A DNA stretch of 34,154 bases from JAVBPP01 sp031549535 (GCA_031549535.1 JAVBPP010000099.1:1-34154), one strand, 5' to 3'; counted from the first letter of the stretch, positions 22,937 to 32,358 are shown. Program-made: numbers and translations. Notes: generated from the letters alone by a model not told the origin.

Positions 22937-23650
22937 TCAGAGCGGTTTTTTTGCAATCTGTGCCGAAGGGCGCGGATAGGCTGTCGAAGTTTGCGATGTC
23001 TTCTTGATGCAAATAATGCTGCGCTCACCGTATTCGCCCAAAGAAAAACGGATTTCCTGCGTCACTTCCCCGCCCAAGGTGCGAATAGCCTGCCCGGCCG
23101 CCCGCAGCTCCTCGCCGGCGTTTGCCCCTTTCATTGCGAGAAATAGCCCGCCCAGCTGCGCAAACGGCAGACAGTATTCGCAGAGCAAAGGCAAAGGCGC
23201 AACCGCGCGGGAAACCACGCAGTCAAACGTCTCGCGCAGCTCCGCCTGCCGCCCGGCTTCTTCCGCACGCGCATGCACAATCTCCGGCGCAAGCCCCAAT
23301 TCCCACGCCGCCTTTTGCAGAAAGTCCAGCTTTTTTCTGGTGCTGTCCAGCAGGGTTAGCTGCAAATCGGGGCGTGCCAATGCAAGGGGGATGCCCGGAA
23401 AGCCGCCGCCCGTGCCGACATCCAGCAGGCGCAGCCCTTCCCGCTGCGGCAGATAAGGCAGCAGGGTTAGGCTATCGGCAAAATGCTTCGCCGCCAAATC
23501 CTCCGGCGTGAGCAGGGCAGTGAGGTTCATCAACTTGTTTTGCTCTGTCAGCAGAGCGGCAAAACAATCCAAGCGCTCCGCCACGTGTTCCGATATGGTA
23601 ATATTGCGCTCTTCCAGCAACCGCAACAACAGCGCTTTGTCATACATCAT
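22937..23650 (-). CDS. rsmG: 16S rRNA 7-methylguanosine methyltransferase
   Basis: Methylates N7 of G527 (E. coli numbering) in 16S rRNA; loss of the enzyme causes low-level streptomycin resistance in other bacteria. The SAM-binding motif LLDVGTGGGFPGIPLA and the later RAVAPLPLLCEYCLP and FLAMKGAN are diagnostic for RsmG (GidB). 237 residues, full length. It starts with ATG ATG and overlaps the mnmG stop by 11 bases, so the two are translationally coupled. A 141-bp gap with a promoter separates it from the noc-like gene. Confidence 0.95.
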   Translation of the reverse strand: MMYDKALLLRLLEERNITISEHVAERLDCFAALLTEQNKLMNLTALLTPEDLAAKHFADSLTLLPYLPQREGLRLLDVGTGGGFPGIPLALARPDLQLTLLDSTRKKLDFLQKAAWELGLAPEIVHARAEEAGRQAELRETFDCVVSRAVAPLPLLCEYCLPFAQLGGLFLAMKGANAGEELRAAGQAIRTLGGEVTQEIRFSLGEYGERSIICIKKTSQTSTAYPRPSAQIAKKPL

Positions 23651-25514
23651 ATTTCAGTTTCTCCAAATAAATTAACAACACAGAAATATCTGCGGGGCTG
23701 ACGCCTGAAACGCGCGAGGCCTGCCCAACGGTTTCCGGGCGCACCTTGCTGAGCTTTTCCCGCGCCTCCAGGCGCAGGCTGGGCACCGCGTTATACTCCA
23801 AATCTGCGGGCAGCTCCCGCTTCTCCAAACGGCGCATTTCACTGACCTGCGCATTCTGGCGCTTGAGGTAGCCCTCATATTTTAAGTCTATTTCCACCTG
23901 CTCCACCACTGCCGCCTCCAGCGGGGGGCGCTGCGTATCAAAGGGGGCGAGCGTTTCATAATTCAGCTGCGGCCTGCGCAATAAATCCACCATGCGCACT
24001 CCGCTGGCAACCGGACTTGTGCCCTGCTGCTCCAGCATTGCGTTCAGCTCCGGCGTTGGGGGGAAGGTGGTCTGCTCCGCGCGGCGTAATTCCGCCGCGA
24101 TGGCGGCCAGCTTTTCCAAAAACAACTCATAACGTTCCTTGGAAATCAAGCCAATTTCATAGCCCGTTTGCAGCAGCCTGCGGTCGGCATTGTCTTGCCG
24201 CAACAGTAGACGGTATTCCGAGCGCGAGGTCATCATACGGTAAGGGTCGGAGCAGCCCTTGGTAATCAAATCATCAATCAAGGTGCCGATATAGGAACCC
24301 GCGCGGTCCAGCGTGAAGGGCGGCTTGCCCTGCACCTTTCGCGCCGCATTAATTCCGGCAACCAGTCCCTGCGCCGCCGCCTCCTCGTAGCCGCTGGAGC
24401 CGTTAAACTGCCCCGCGCCAAACAGACCGGGCAGGTCGTGGAACTCCAGGCTCTGCTTGAGCGCAAGCGGGTCTACGCAGTCGTATTCGATGGCATAGGC
24501 GTTTCGCATAAACTGGCAGTGCTCCAGCCCCGGAATGCTGCGCACGACGGCGAGCTGCACATCCTCCGGCAGGGAGGAGGAGACGCCCTGCAAATATAAC
24601 TCCTGCGTTTCTGCCCCGCAGGGTTCAATAAAAATCTGATGCCGCTCTTTTTCGGCAAAGCGGACAATTTTGTCCTCAATGCTCGGGCAATAGCGTGGGC
24701 CGACGCCGTCAATCTTGCCGCTGTAAAGCGGAGAACGGTGGAGGTTTTCCATAATAATGCGCTTCGTCTCTTCGCTGGTATAGCTGATATAGCAATCCTC
24801 TGTATTGACGCGCGGCGTTTTCGTTGCATAAGAAAAGGGGACGATGCGCTCGTCACCCGGCTGTTTTTCCAAGGCGCTGAAGTCCACGCTGCGGCGGTTG
24901 ATGCGCGGGGGGGTCCCGGTTTTAAAGCGGCGCAGGGGTAGCCCCAGCTCCTTGAGAGAAGCGGCAAGGGCAACAGAGGGAAACATGCCGTCCGGCCCGC
25001 TTTCATAGGAAACATCCCCGATATAAACCCGCCCGGCCAGGAAGGTGCCTGTGGCGATGACAACGCACTGCGCGGCAAACTCCGCCTCCAAGCGTGTGGT
25101 AAGCAGCCAGCGTTCTTTTTCCCGCCGCAGAGAGAGAATTTCTGCTTGCCGCAGCTCCAAATTCTCCTGCTGCTCGAGCACATTTTTCATATAGGCGCTG
25201 TAACACCTGCGGTCAATTTGCGCGCGCAGGGAATGTACCGCCGGCCCCTTACCCAGGTTGAGCATGCGGCTTTGCAACATGTTGGCGTCCGCAGCCTTAC
25301 CCATCTCGCCGCCCAGGGCATCAATTTCCCGCACCAAATGCCCTTTCGATGTGCCGCCGATAGAGGGGTTGCAGGCCATGTTGCCCACCCAATCCAAATT
25401 GATGGTGAACACCGCCGTCTTGCAGCCCAGGCGCGCCGCAGCTAGCCCGGCCTCCAGCCCGGCATGCCCCGCGCCAACGACCGCGACATCATAATCCCCT
25501 GCAAAATATTTCAT
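23640..25514 (-). CDS. mnmG: tRNA uridine-34 modification enzyme MnmG
   Basis: The FAD-dependent half of the MnmE-MnmG complex, which installs the carboxymethylaminomethyl (or aminomethyl) group on U34 of certain tRNAs. The N-terminal dinucleotide fold YDVAVVGAGHAGLEA, the MACNPSIGGTSKGHLVREIDALGG block and the C-terminal helical domain are typical. About 624 residues from ATG 25514, preferred over two upstream in-frame starts because GAGGG precedes it and family members open this way (MKYFAGDYDV). It lies 17 bp after mnmE and overlaps rsmG. Confidence 0.96.
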   Translation of the reverse strand: MKYFAGDYDVAVVGAGHAGLEAGLAAARLGCKTAVFTINLDWVGNMACNPSIGGTSKGHLVREIDALGGEMGKAADANMLQSRMLNLGKGPAVHSLRAQIDRRCYSAYMKNVLEQQENLELRQAEILSLRREKERWLLTTRLEAEFAAQCVVIATGTFLAGRVYIGDVSYESGPDGMFPSVALAASLKELGLPLRRFKTGTPPRINRRSVDFSALEKQPGDERIVPFSYATKTPRVNTEDCYISYTSEETKRIIMENLHRSPLYSGKIDGVGPRYCPSIEDKIVRFAEKERHQIFIEPCGAETQELYLQGVSSSLPEDVQLAVVRSIPGLEHCQFMRNAYAIEYDCVDPLALKQSLEFHDLPGLFGAGQFNGSSGYEEAAAQGLVAGINAARKVQGKPPFTLDRAGSYIGTLIDDLITKGCSDPYRMMTSRSEYRLLLRQDNADRRLLQTGYEIGLISKERYELFLEKLAAIAAELRRAEQTTFPPTPELNAMLEQQGTSPVASGVRMVDLLRRPQLNYETLAPFDTQRPPLEAAVVEQVEIDLKYEGYLKRQNAQVSEMRRLEKRELPADLEYNAVPSLRLEAREKLSKVRPETVGQASRVSGVSPADISVLLIYLEKLKYDV

Positions 25515-25531
25515 ACAACCCTCGTTCATCC

Positions 25532-26908
25532 TTATTTCCCGACGCAAAAACGGGAAAAAATTTCGTCCACCACAGCCTCGCTCGCCTTTTGCCCCGTGAG
25601 CTCCAGCAGGTAATCCACAGCGTTTTCCATCAAAACCGTGACCGCGTCCAACGTTACGCCGCTTCCCAGCGCCAAGATTGCCTCGTGAATTTCACTTTGC
25701 GCTGCCCGGCAGCAGGCATATTGCCTTTCAGTTGCCAGGCGTGCCGCGCCGGGGTCAAAATCCCGCGTGCCGAGCAGCTGCGTCACTGCAGCAGTGAGCT
25801 GCGCCAGGCCGTCCCCGCTTTTTGCGCTGATTTGCACGAGCATCATGGTATACTCCCGCAGCTTGCCGCTGTCTATCCGCGCGGGCAGGTCGCTCTTGTT
25901 GACTATCGCGAGGGAGGTTTTGCCCCGGCAGCTTTGCAGCAGCTCCCAGTCCTCCTCCCGCAGTTCCTGCGAGGAGTCAAACACCGCGAGCACGAGTTGG
26001 GCACGTTCCAAGCGTTTTTTTGCCCACTCCACCCCGATTTGCTCCACAGGATTATCTGCGCTGCGCAGCCCTGCCGTATCTGCGATACGCAGTGTCACGT
26101 TCCCGAGCTGCACGGTTTCTTCCACAATATCCCGCGTGGTTCCCGGGATATCCGTTACAATGGATCGGTCATAGCCGCTCAGCAGGTTCATCAAGGTGGA
26201 TTTCCCCACATTTGGCCGCCCGACGATGACGGTATCCACGCCCTCGCTGACCGTTTTGCCTGCGGAAAACCCGTCCAGCAAGGCCTGCAGCCCGGTGGAG
26301 CATTCTTCCAGATGCGGCAGCAAATTCCCTTCCTGCAGTTCCTCAATGTCTTCGTCCGGATAGTCCACCCAGGCGGCCAGTTGGGCGCAGTCGGCAAGTA
26401 GCAACTGCACCATGGCATGCATTTTCTCCTGCAATGCCCCCTCCAGAGCGGTCAAGGCACTCTGCGCGGCGTCCTCACCCTGCGCAGTGATCAATGCCAT
26501 CACAGCTTCAGCCTGCGTTAAATCCAACCTGCCGTTCAAAAAGGCTCGCTTTGTGAATTCCCCCGGCTGCGCAGGGCTGCAGCCCGCCGCAAGCAGGGCG
26601 CGCAGAACGCGTTGGGTGACAAACAAACCGCCATGCACGGAAAGCTCCGCCGCATCCTCCCCTGTATAACTGTGGGGAGAACGAAAAATGAGGCATACCG
26701 CCTCGTCAATCCTCTGCCCGCTTTGCGGGTCTATGACCGTTCCGTAATGCGCGCGGTAGCCCTTGGACGTTGTTACATCCGCGCCACTCGCCGGGCGAAA
26801 TACCCGTGCGGTTGCGGCGTGCGCTCCGGGTCCGGAAACCCGGATTACTCCGATGCCCCCCGCCGCCTGCGCCGTGGCAATGGCCGCTATTGTTGTATGC
26901 TCTGTCAC
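25532..26908 (-). CDS. mnmE: tRNA modification GTPase MnmE
   Basis: The GTPase partner of MnmG. The N-terminal formyl-THF binding domain (TTIAAIATAQAAGGIGVIRVSG), a helical domain and an inserted G domain are all present: G1 GRPNVGKST, G2/G3 IPGTTRD and DTAGLR, G4 NKSD. The C-terminal FCVGK carries the conserved Cys. GTG 26908 is chosen over TTG 26926 because AAAGG lies about 9 nt before it. It starts 18 bp after the minD stop. In most Firmicutes mnmE instead follows rpmH-rnpA-yidC-jag, so this placement is unusual. Confidence 0.96.
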   Translation of the reverse strand: MTEHTTIAAIATAQAAGGIGVIRVSGPGAHAATARVFRPASGADVTTSKGYRAHYGTVIDPQSGQRIDEAVCLIFRSPHSYTGEDAAELSVHGGLFVTQRVLRALLAAGCSPAQPGEFTKRAFLNGRLDLTQAEAVMALITAQGEDAAQSALTALEGALQEKMHAMVQLLLADCAQLAAWVDYPDEDIEELQEGNLLPHLEECSTGLQALLDGFSAGKTVSEGVDTVIVGRPNVGKSTLMNLLSGYDRSIVTDIPGTTRDIVEETVQLGNVTLRIADTAGLRSADNPVEQIGVEWAKKRLERAQLVLAVFDSSQELREEDWELLQSCRGKTSLAIVNKSDLPARIDSGKLREYTMMLVQISAKSGDGLAQLTAAVTQLLGTRDFDPGAARLATERQYACCRAAQSEIHEAILALGSGVTLDAVTVLMENAVDYLLELTGQKASEAVVDEIFSRFCVGK

Positions 26909-26926
26909 GGATTCATTCCTTTGCAA

Positions 26927-27664
26927 CTAATATAATGACTTCAACTGCAGTGGGATGCGCTCGCCAAGCATGCGCCCCGCGATACGCGTAAAGGCTCGTT
27001 TTGCCGGTGCGTTATCCGGCAGGGGCAAGCCCCTGCACAGATAATCCGGAACAGAAAAATCCTCCGGCACCACGCCGAGCAACTGCAAGCTCACGCCGTC
27101 TATCATTTCATCAATGTTCAGCTGCTTGCCCTGCTGCACTGCGCGTTTATAAAAGCGGTTGATAATTAGGCGCTGCCGTTCAACGCCGATTTCCTGCAAT
27201 ACCTTTGCCGTTTTGGCCGCGCTGCGCACACAGACTTCGTCCGGCGTTGCAATGAGCAGCGCAATATCCGCCGCACCGGCCGCAAGGCAAAAGCCGTGGT
27301 GCAGCCCCGCAGGTGCATCCATGAGGATGAAGTGAAAGCTGCGATCCAAAATGCGCAGCAGCTCACGCATATGCTCCTGTGTAAAGCCGTCCCGCATCGC
27401 AAGCGGAGCTGAGATAAACAGAATATTTTCCTCCGGCTCGAGAAACGCGCGTTTCGGGTCACAGCGCCCGGTGAGGACGTCACCCCAGTCAAACACCACC
27501 TCGGCGGAAATGCCAAAGAGCAAATCCAACGAGCGCAGGCCAATGTCAAAATCCATCACCAGCACGCGCTTTTGGCGCTTGGCCAGGGCACGGGCAAGGC
27601 AGAGCGTTGCGGAGGATTTGCCCACGCCGCCCTTGCCGGATGCAATTACGATTTTTTCGGCCAT
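26927..27664 (-). CDS. minD: MinD-like ATPase, divergent, no MinC/MinE nearby
   Basis: A ParA-superfamily ATPase of the MinD group, which positions division by membrane cycling. The deviant Walker A is SGKGGVGKS (residues 9-17); FDIGLRSLDLLFG and DAPAGL correspond to DIGLRNLD and DSPAG of MinD, and GVVPEDFSVPDYLCRGLPL is the usual late segment. Differences are notable: the VRDADR helix that contacts partners reads VRSAAK (146-151), and the C-terminal tail lacks an obvious Lys/Phe-rich membrane-targeting helix. Neither minC nor minE is adjacent. ATG 27664 is preferred (AAAGG about 8 nt upstream) over GTG 27673. It lies 11 bp after mrdA and 18 bp before mnmE. Confidence 0.85.
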   Translation of the reverse strand: MAEKIVIASGKGGVGKSSATLCLARALAKRQKRVLVMDFDIGLRSLDLLFGISAEVVFDWGDVLTGRCDPKRAFLEPEENILFISAPLAMRDGFTQEHMRELLRILDRSFHFILMDAPAGLHHGFCLAAGAADIALLIATPDEVCVRSAAKTAKVLQEIGVERQRLIINRFYKRAVQQGKQLNIDEMIDGVSLQLLGVVPEDFSVPDYLCRGLPLPDNAPAKRAFTRIAGRMLGERIPLQLKSLY

Positions 27665-27675
27665 ACTGTGCACCT

Positions 27676-29733
27676 TTAGCTTAACAATGTATTTTCAGAT
27701 TGCGGCGGTGCCGCCGTTCCGGTTTGTGAAAAGTAGTAGTCGTATATCGTTTTCGCGACCTCAGCCACGAGGTAACTGCGCTTAAAGCCCTCGCAGAGGA
27801 TGAAGGTTGCAATTTCAGGGTCGTCATAGGGGGCGAAGGAAATCAAAAAGCCGCTGTTATAGCGTCCGTAGCCGGGGCGGTCGCCCTGGTTGGTTCCCGT
27901 TTTGGCAGCCGCAACAACATCCAAATCCGCGAGAAAACGGCGGCAGGAGCCGGTGTTGGCCACCTTCCACATGCCCTCTTTCACCGGCACGAACGAGCTT
28001 GCCTTAATTTTGGTTTCTGCGGCAATTTCCGGCTCTTTTTGCAAAACGGTGGTTGAAAAATCATAGCTCTTGATGGCTTTCACCATATGGGGAACATAGC
28101 GTGTGCCACCGTTTGCGATGGTGGCAACATAGTTTGCCATTTGAATGGCGGAGAAGGAGTTGTTCGCCTGGGCGATGGCCGCCTGCACCGTGAAGCCCGG
28201 CAACCAAGTTTGGCCGATGGATTGGCGGTAGGCGGGGCTGTCGAGTATCCCTGTCGCCTCCGGCAGCTCCACACCGGTTTTTTGCCCAAGGCCAAGCAGG
28301 GTGCGGTATTCATTCATCTTATCAATACCGATGCGCAAGCCTGTATTGTAGAAAAAAATGTTACAGGATTCTGAGATGGCGTTGACGACACTGACGTTGC
28401 GTGTAACGTGGGATTGGTCGCACTTAAAGTAGTGGCCGCCGTAGTAAAATGAGCCGGAGCAATGGAAGGTATCCGTAGGCGTTATCGCGCCGCTGTCCAG
28501 CGCGGCCAGCGCCACGGAGGGTTTTATGGTGGAACCCGGGGAATAGGTGGACATCAGCGCGCGATCCCAAAGCGGAGCCATGGGATCTTTGGCAAAGTCC
28601 GCCGCCTTTTCGGCATACTGTGTGATGTCATAGGAGGGGTAACTCACCGCGGAGAGCACCTCGCCTGTTTTACAGTTGAGTACAACCGCCGCACCCGCAG
28701 GCGGCACGCCGGCATCGTTGTAGGTCTTTCGGTAGTCCTGCATGACCTTTTCCAAAGACTTGTAGACCCTTTTCTGCAGCTCGATATCCAGCGAGAGTAT
28801 TAGGGTGTTGCCCTGCTGGGGCTGCTTGGTGACAACGGTTTCCACCTGGCCATCCTTGCTCACGCGGACGCTCTGCGTACCCGGCGCACCGCGCAGATAG
28901 GATTCCATCGAAGCTTCAATGCCGCTTTTGCCGATTTGGTCATTGAGCTGGTAGCTCGCGTCCTTTTCTTTTAGCTTGGCATATTCGCCTTCATCAATCG
29001 CGCCGATGCGCCCTAAAATATGCGGCGCAAGCCAGCCCTCCACCATATATTCCCGCTTTGGAACAATGGTGCTGCTCACCCCGGGGAAGTTGAGGTTCTC
29101 CTCCTTGATTGCCGCCACCAATTCGGCGGGCACGTTTTCGGCAAAGGTGTAGGGCGCACTTACGCGAAAGCTGTTTTTGCGCAGGCTAAAGCAGACGGAG
29201 GCAACCTTGCGCGCGTCCTGCTTGGCATATTCCTCCAACTGAAACAGCTTTATCAAGCCATCCATGCAATTTTGTGCCGTGGCATAGTCATTCAGCCACA
29301 GCACATCCTTACTTTTCAGGAAGGTGATATCCTTCTCACGCTCCGGCAAAAACTCAATTTCCCCTTTTGCGTTAAAGGCAAGGGGCAAATCATCCAGCCA
29401 CTCGGCTCCGTGGGATTCAAACAGGCGAATGAGGTTTAAAATCAGCACATTGCGCTTTTGCTGCTCCTGCTTGGAGGGGAAACGCGCCGCTTCAAAAATG
29501 ACGGAGTGGGTCTGCTTGTTCACAACCAGCGGCACACCGTTGCGGTCCAGAATCTCCCCCCGTGCGGCGGGTAGCATCACATCCTTGCCCACGGTCTGCG
29601 AGCCGACCTCGGCATAGGCCTTTCCGTTTACAATCTGCAGATAAAACAAGGTGCCCCCAAAAGAAAACAACACCAGCAGAATGCCGCCCATCAAAACCAG
29701 ACGGCGAAACAAATAGGATTTTTCGGTTTTCAC
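27676..29733 (-). CDS. mrdA: Penicillin-binding protein 2, elongation transpeptidase
   Basis: A class B penicillin-binding protein that cross-links peptidoglycan during cylinder elongation with MreBCD and RodA. One N-terminal membrane anchor (residues about 10-32) is followed by the pedestal/dimerisation domain (ARGEILDRNGVPLV) and the transpeptidase domain with SxxK at S401-T-I-K404 (SPGSTIKP), SxN as SCN (ESCNIFF) and KTG as AKTGTNQ. 685 residues, normal for PBP2. GTG 29733 follows AAAGGAG. It is separated from mreD by 136 bp containing a GTAGGG repeat pair. Confidence 0.95.
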   Translation of the reverse strand: MKTEKSYLFRRLVLMGGILLVLFSFGGTLFYLQIVNGKAYAEVGSQTVGKDVMLPAARGEILDRNGVPLVVNKQTHSVIFEAARFPSKQEQQKRNVLILNLIRLFESHGAEWLDDLPLAFNAKGEIEFLPEREKDITFLKSKDVLWLNDYATAQNCMDGLIKLFQLEEYAKQDARKVASVCFSLRKNSFRVSAPYTFAENVPAELVAAIKEENLNFPGVSSTIVPKREYMVEGWLAPHILGRIGAIDEGEYAKLKEKDASYQLNDQIGKSGIEASMESYLRGAPGTQSVRVSKDGQVETVVTKQPQQGNTLILSLDIELQKRVYKSLEKVMQDYRKTYNDAGVPPAGAAVVLNCKTGEVLSAVSYPSYDITQYAEKAADFAKDPMAPLWDRALMSTYSPGSTIKPSVALAALDSGAITPTDTFHCSGSFYYGGHYFKCDQSHVTRNVSVVNAISESCNIFFYNTGLRIGIDKMNEYRTLLGLGQKTGVELPEATGILDSPAYRQSIGQTWLPGFTVQAAIAQANNSFSAIQMANYVATIANGGTRYVPHMVKAIKSYDFSTTVLQKEPEIAAETKIKASSFVPVKEGMWKVANTGSCRRFLADLDVVAAAKTGTNQGDRPGYGRYNSGFLISFAPYDDPEIATFILCEGFKRSYLVAEVAKTIYDYYFSQTGTAAPPQSENTLLS

Positions 29734-29784
29734 AGCGGATTCTCCTTTCGCTCATTCCATTAGGCAAATGCGAAACGTATAAAA

Positions 29785-29852
29785 CGGCGGACGGCCAATG
29801 GCCGCCCCTACTACATACGCCTACTGTAGGGGCGCGCATTGCGCGTCCAGGG
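29785..29852. repeat. Inverted pair of GTAGGG palindromes
   Basis: Two palindromes face each other: GACGGCCAATGGCCGCCC followed by CTAC, then about 11 bp, then GTAGGGGCGCGCATTGCGCG. They belong to the same family as the array at 1-685. They lie inside the mre operon, between mreD and mrdA, where they could form hairpins in the mRNA and alter expression of the downstream genes. Confidence 0.7.
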
Positions 29853-29869
29853 CTTTCGCAATCGCCGAA

Positions 29870-30409
29870 TCAATCCATCTCAACGTCCGTATGCAAAGAC
29901 GGAAAACGTTGAAAAATCATACGAACCAAAATATATAAAAATACAGATAAAACCAGCGTATACAGCAGCGACGGCAAATAAAAGCGTATCAGGCGCTGCA
30001 CGGCAAAGCCGAAACCGGCATCCGGAATGGCAAGCAGCCAGCGCGCGAGTGTATAGAGCAGGAGTGCCCCCGCGCTGAGAATGCTAGCCGTCATAACATT
30101 GTTGCGCATCAAATGCTGGGCGAGCGCGCCGCCGCAAAGGCCGAGCACGCACAAAAACATGGCATGGTAGTGGTTGCTCAGCAGGGTGCTATCCCACAAA
30201 AGGCCTGCGAACAGCCCAAAGAAAAGCCCCGAATATTCGCGCTCACACATCCCGATACACACAACGGCCGGAATCAACAGGAATGCGTGCGCACCGAACG
30301 GTTCGGGGAACAGGCCTTTCGTACTCTGCAGCAAATGCAGCAGGAGCAGCAGCAGCGCATAGGCTGTGCGCCGGTAGAGCACGGGGCGGTTCTTTAACAG
30401 CTTTTTCAC
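29870..30409 (-). CDS. mreD: Rod shape-determining protein MreD
   Basis: A small polytopic membrane protein of the elongasome. It has about five hydrophobic spans in 179 residues, with the family-like EPFGAHAFLLIPAVVCIGMCEREYSGLFFGLFAGLLWD segment linking spans. MreD sequences are poorly conserved, so identity rests on size, topology and position between mreC and mrdA. GTG 30409 overlaps the mreC TGA by four bases (GTGA), indicating coupled translation. Confidence 0.88.
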   Translation of the reverse strand: MKKLLKNRPVLYRRTAYALLLLLLHLLQSTKGLFPEPFGAHAFLLIPAVVCIGMCEREYSGLFFGLFAGLLWDSTLLSNHYHAMFLCVLGLCGGALAQHLMRNNVMTASILSAGALLLYTLARWLLAIPDAGFGFAVQRLIRFYLPSLLYTLVLSVFLYILVRMIFQRFPSLHTDVEMD

Positions 30410-31257
30410 TGCTTCTCCTCCCCTTGGCCGCTGAACGAGGTGATTACAAACACATCCCGCAAATCGGCAAACTTAACGTTCGGCTGAATCACGGCATAGG
30501 AGGAAATGTTGATGTCATCGCTCTTAATCTGTTTCACTGTGCCGATGTGTAAGTCGCGCGGGTAATTTCCTGTAATGCCGGAGGTGCAGATGATGCCGCC
30601 GGGGGCAATGGCAGTGCCGCTTTCCAAATCCGGCATACGGCACAGGCCCTCCAGAGCAAGCTCTGCATTGGTGCTCACATAGCCGGTTTCCGCCGTGCGC
30701 AGCTCATAGGCTCCGACGCTGAATTCCGGGTTTAGCAAAACACGCACCTTTGCGGTAAAGGGCGCGGCTTCCACCACTATGCCAACCAGGCTCTGGCCGT
30801 AAACCACCGCGTCGTTGACCTTAATGTCATCTGCAGACCCCTTGTTAATCGTGAAATCCGCGTACTGCGAGCCCGGATCCCGCGCCACAATAGAGGCCTC
30901 CGCAAACACATAGTCCGCATGCTCCTGCTTTAGGCCGTAAAATTCCTGATACATTTCGTTTTTTTGCTTAGCCTGTTCATAGCCAACCAGCTGCTCGCGC
31001 AGTTCCTCATTCTCTTTGCGAGCCTGCTCCAGTTCCTGCGAGAGGTAAGAGGAGGAGCGAAAGCTGACGGAAAAGCGGGAAAGCTGATCCGAAACATAGG
31101 ACGAAGCACGCTGCAGCGGAGTGAGCAGCGTGCTGACAACCGTATTGACCGGCGAAGCGCCGGAGCGAAGACCCGCTGCAGCCGCCGTCCCCACGATTAG
31201 GGCGGCGAGCAAAAGTAGCGTGACCTTAAAGGCTGTTCCGCGAAAAAACTTTAGCAT
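30406..31257 (-). CDS. mreC: Rod shape-determining protein MreC
   Basis: A bitopic membrane protein linking cytoplasmic MreB to the wall synthases. An N-terminal anchor (residues about 10-28) is followed by a coiled coil (about 70-105, rich in Glu/Lys/Gln) and the beta-rich MreC core (SIVARDPGSQYADFTINKGS, GQSLVGIVVEAAPFTAKVRVLLNPEFSVGA, GIICTSGITGNYPRDLHIGTV). 283 residues, normal. It starts 14 bp after mreB and overlaps mreD. Confidence 0.95.
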   Translation of the reverse strand: MLKFFRGTAFKVTLLLLAALIVGTAAAAGLRSGASPVNTVVSTLLTPLQRASSYVSDQLSRFSVSFRSSSYLSQELEQARKENEELREQLVGYEQAKQKNEMYQEFYGLKQEHADYVFAEASIVARDPGSQYADFTINKGSADDIKVNDAVVYGQSLVGIVVEAAPFTAKVRVLLNPEFSVGAYELRTAETGYVSTNAELALEGLCRMPDLESGTAIAPGGIICTSGITGNYPRDLHIGTVKQIKSDDINISSYAVIQPNVKFADLRDVFVITSFSGQGEEKQ

Positions 31258-31271
31258 AGCATTGATCCCTG

Positions 31272-32288
31272 TCAGAAATTATTCTGGCTCTGAATCTTGC
31301 CGAACATGTCGCTGTCCAGGCAAAGACCTGTGCCGTCCACAACACAGTCCAGCGGATTATCCGCCACCAGGACGGGAATCTTGGTCTCCATGGTAATCAA
31401 GGTATCCAGCCCGCGCAGCAGTGCGCCGCCGCCCGTGAGCATAATGCCGTGGTCAATGATATCTGCCGCGAGCTCGGGTGGTGTGCTCTCCAACGTGGTG
31501 CGAATGACATCCAAAATTTGGTTGACGCTATCCGCCAACGCCTCACGCACTTCCTCAGAGGTAATTTCAATATTCTTGGGCAGACCGTCCATCAGGTTGC
31601 GTCCCTTGATGTTCATTGCGCCCTCCCCCTCGTAGGGGTAGGCTGAGCCGAGGGTTATTTTAATGTCCTCAGCCGTCCGCTCGCCGATGAGCAGGTTGTA
31701 CTTCTTTTTGATGTAGGAAATAATGGCCTCGTCAAAGGTATCGCCCGCAACACGCGCAGAGTTGGAGGTTACAACATCGGCTAAGGAAATCACCGCAACC
31801 TCCGCCGTGCCGCCGCCGATATCCACAACCATGGAACCGGTGGCCTCCGTTACAGGCAGACCCGCGCCGATTGCCGCCGCCATGGGCTCCGCAATCAAGC
31901 TGACATATTTGGCGCCCGCGCTCCTCGCCGCGTCATAGATTGCGCGCTTTTCAACCCCGGTGACGCCGGAGGGGTAGCAAATCATAACCCGCGCACGGGA
32001 GAGGGGAGACATGCTGATGGCGCGGCGAATAAACGACTTCAACATATCCGAGGCTGTTTCAAAATCCGCAATCACGCCGTCCTTCAGCGGGCGAACCGCT
32101 GTAATGGAGCCGGGTGTACGGCCTATCATTTCTTTTGCCTGCGCACCTACCGCCTTAACGCGGTATGGGATGGTGCTTTGATCCACCGCCACAACGGAGG
32201 GCTCGCGAATGACGATTCCCTTCCCCTTGACGTAAACCAACGTATTTGCAGTACCCAAATCAATTCCGATATCCTGCGTAAATAACAT
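31272..32288 (-). CDS. mreB: Rod shape-determining actin homologue MreB
   Basis: The bacterial actin that guides peripheral wall synthesis. The phosphate-1 loop DIGIDLGTANTLVY, phosphate-2 VVDIGGGTAEVAVISL and the adenosine motif MLTGGGALLRGLD are all present. An internal ARVMICYPSGVTGVEKRA block fits MreB/Mbl. ATG 32288 is chosen because AAAGGAAAG lies 5 nt upstream and family members begin at this point; the longer frame from 32318 overlaps the leader. No clear promoter lies in the 70 bp before it, so it may be read from the lipoprotein promoter. Confidence 0.97.
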   Translation of the reverse strand: MLFTQDIGIDLGTANTLVYVKGKGIVIREPSVVAVDQSTIPYRVKAVGAQAKEMIGRTPGSITAVRPLKDGVIADFETASDMLKSFIRRAISMSPLSRARVMICYPSGVTGVEKRAIYDAARSAGAKYVSLIAEPMAAAIGAGLPVTEATGSMVVDIGGGTAEVAVISLADVVTSNSARVAGDTFDEAIISYIKKKYNLLIGERTAEDIKITLGSAYPYEGEGAMNIKGRNLMDGLPKNIEITSEEVREALADSVNQILDVIRTTLESTPPELAADIIDHGIMLTGGGALLRGLDTLITMETKIPVLVADNPLDCVVDGTGLCLDSDMFGKIQSQNNF

Positions 32289-32358
32289 GCTGACTTTCCT
32301 TTCTCCTTCGGGCTGCAAATACAGACCCTTCTCCCTTTTCTATCGTGTCACAACCGCC

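Noticed and set aside
22922..22937. Sequence resembling a Noc-binding site (TTTTCCGGGGAATC)
   Set aside because: About 10 of 14 positions agree with the site as I remember it and it overlaps the end of rsmG; too weak to call.
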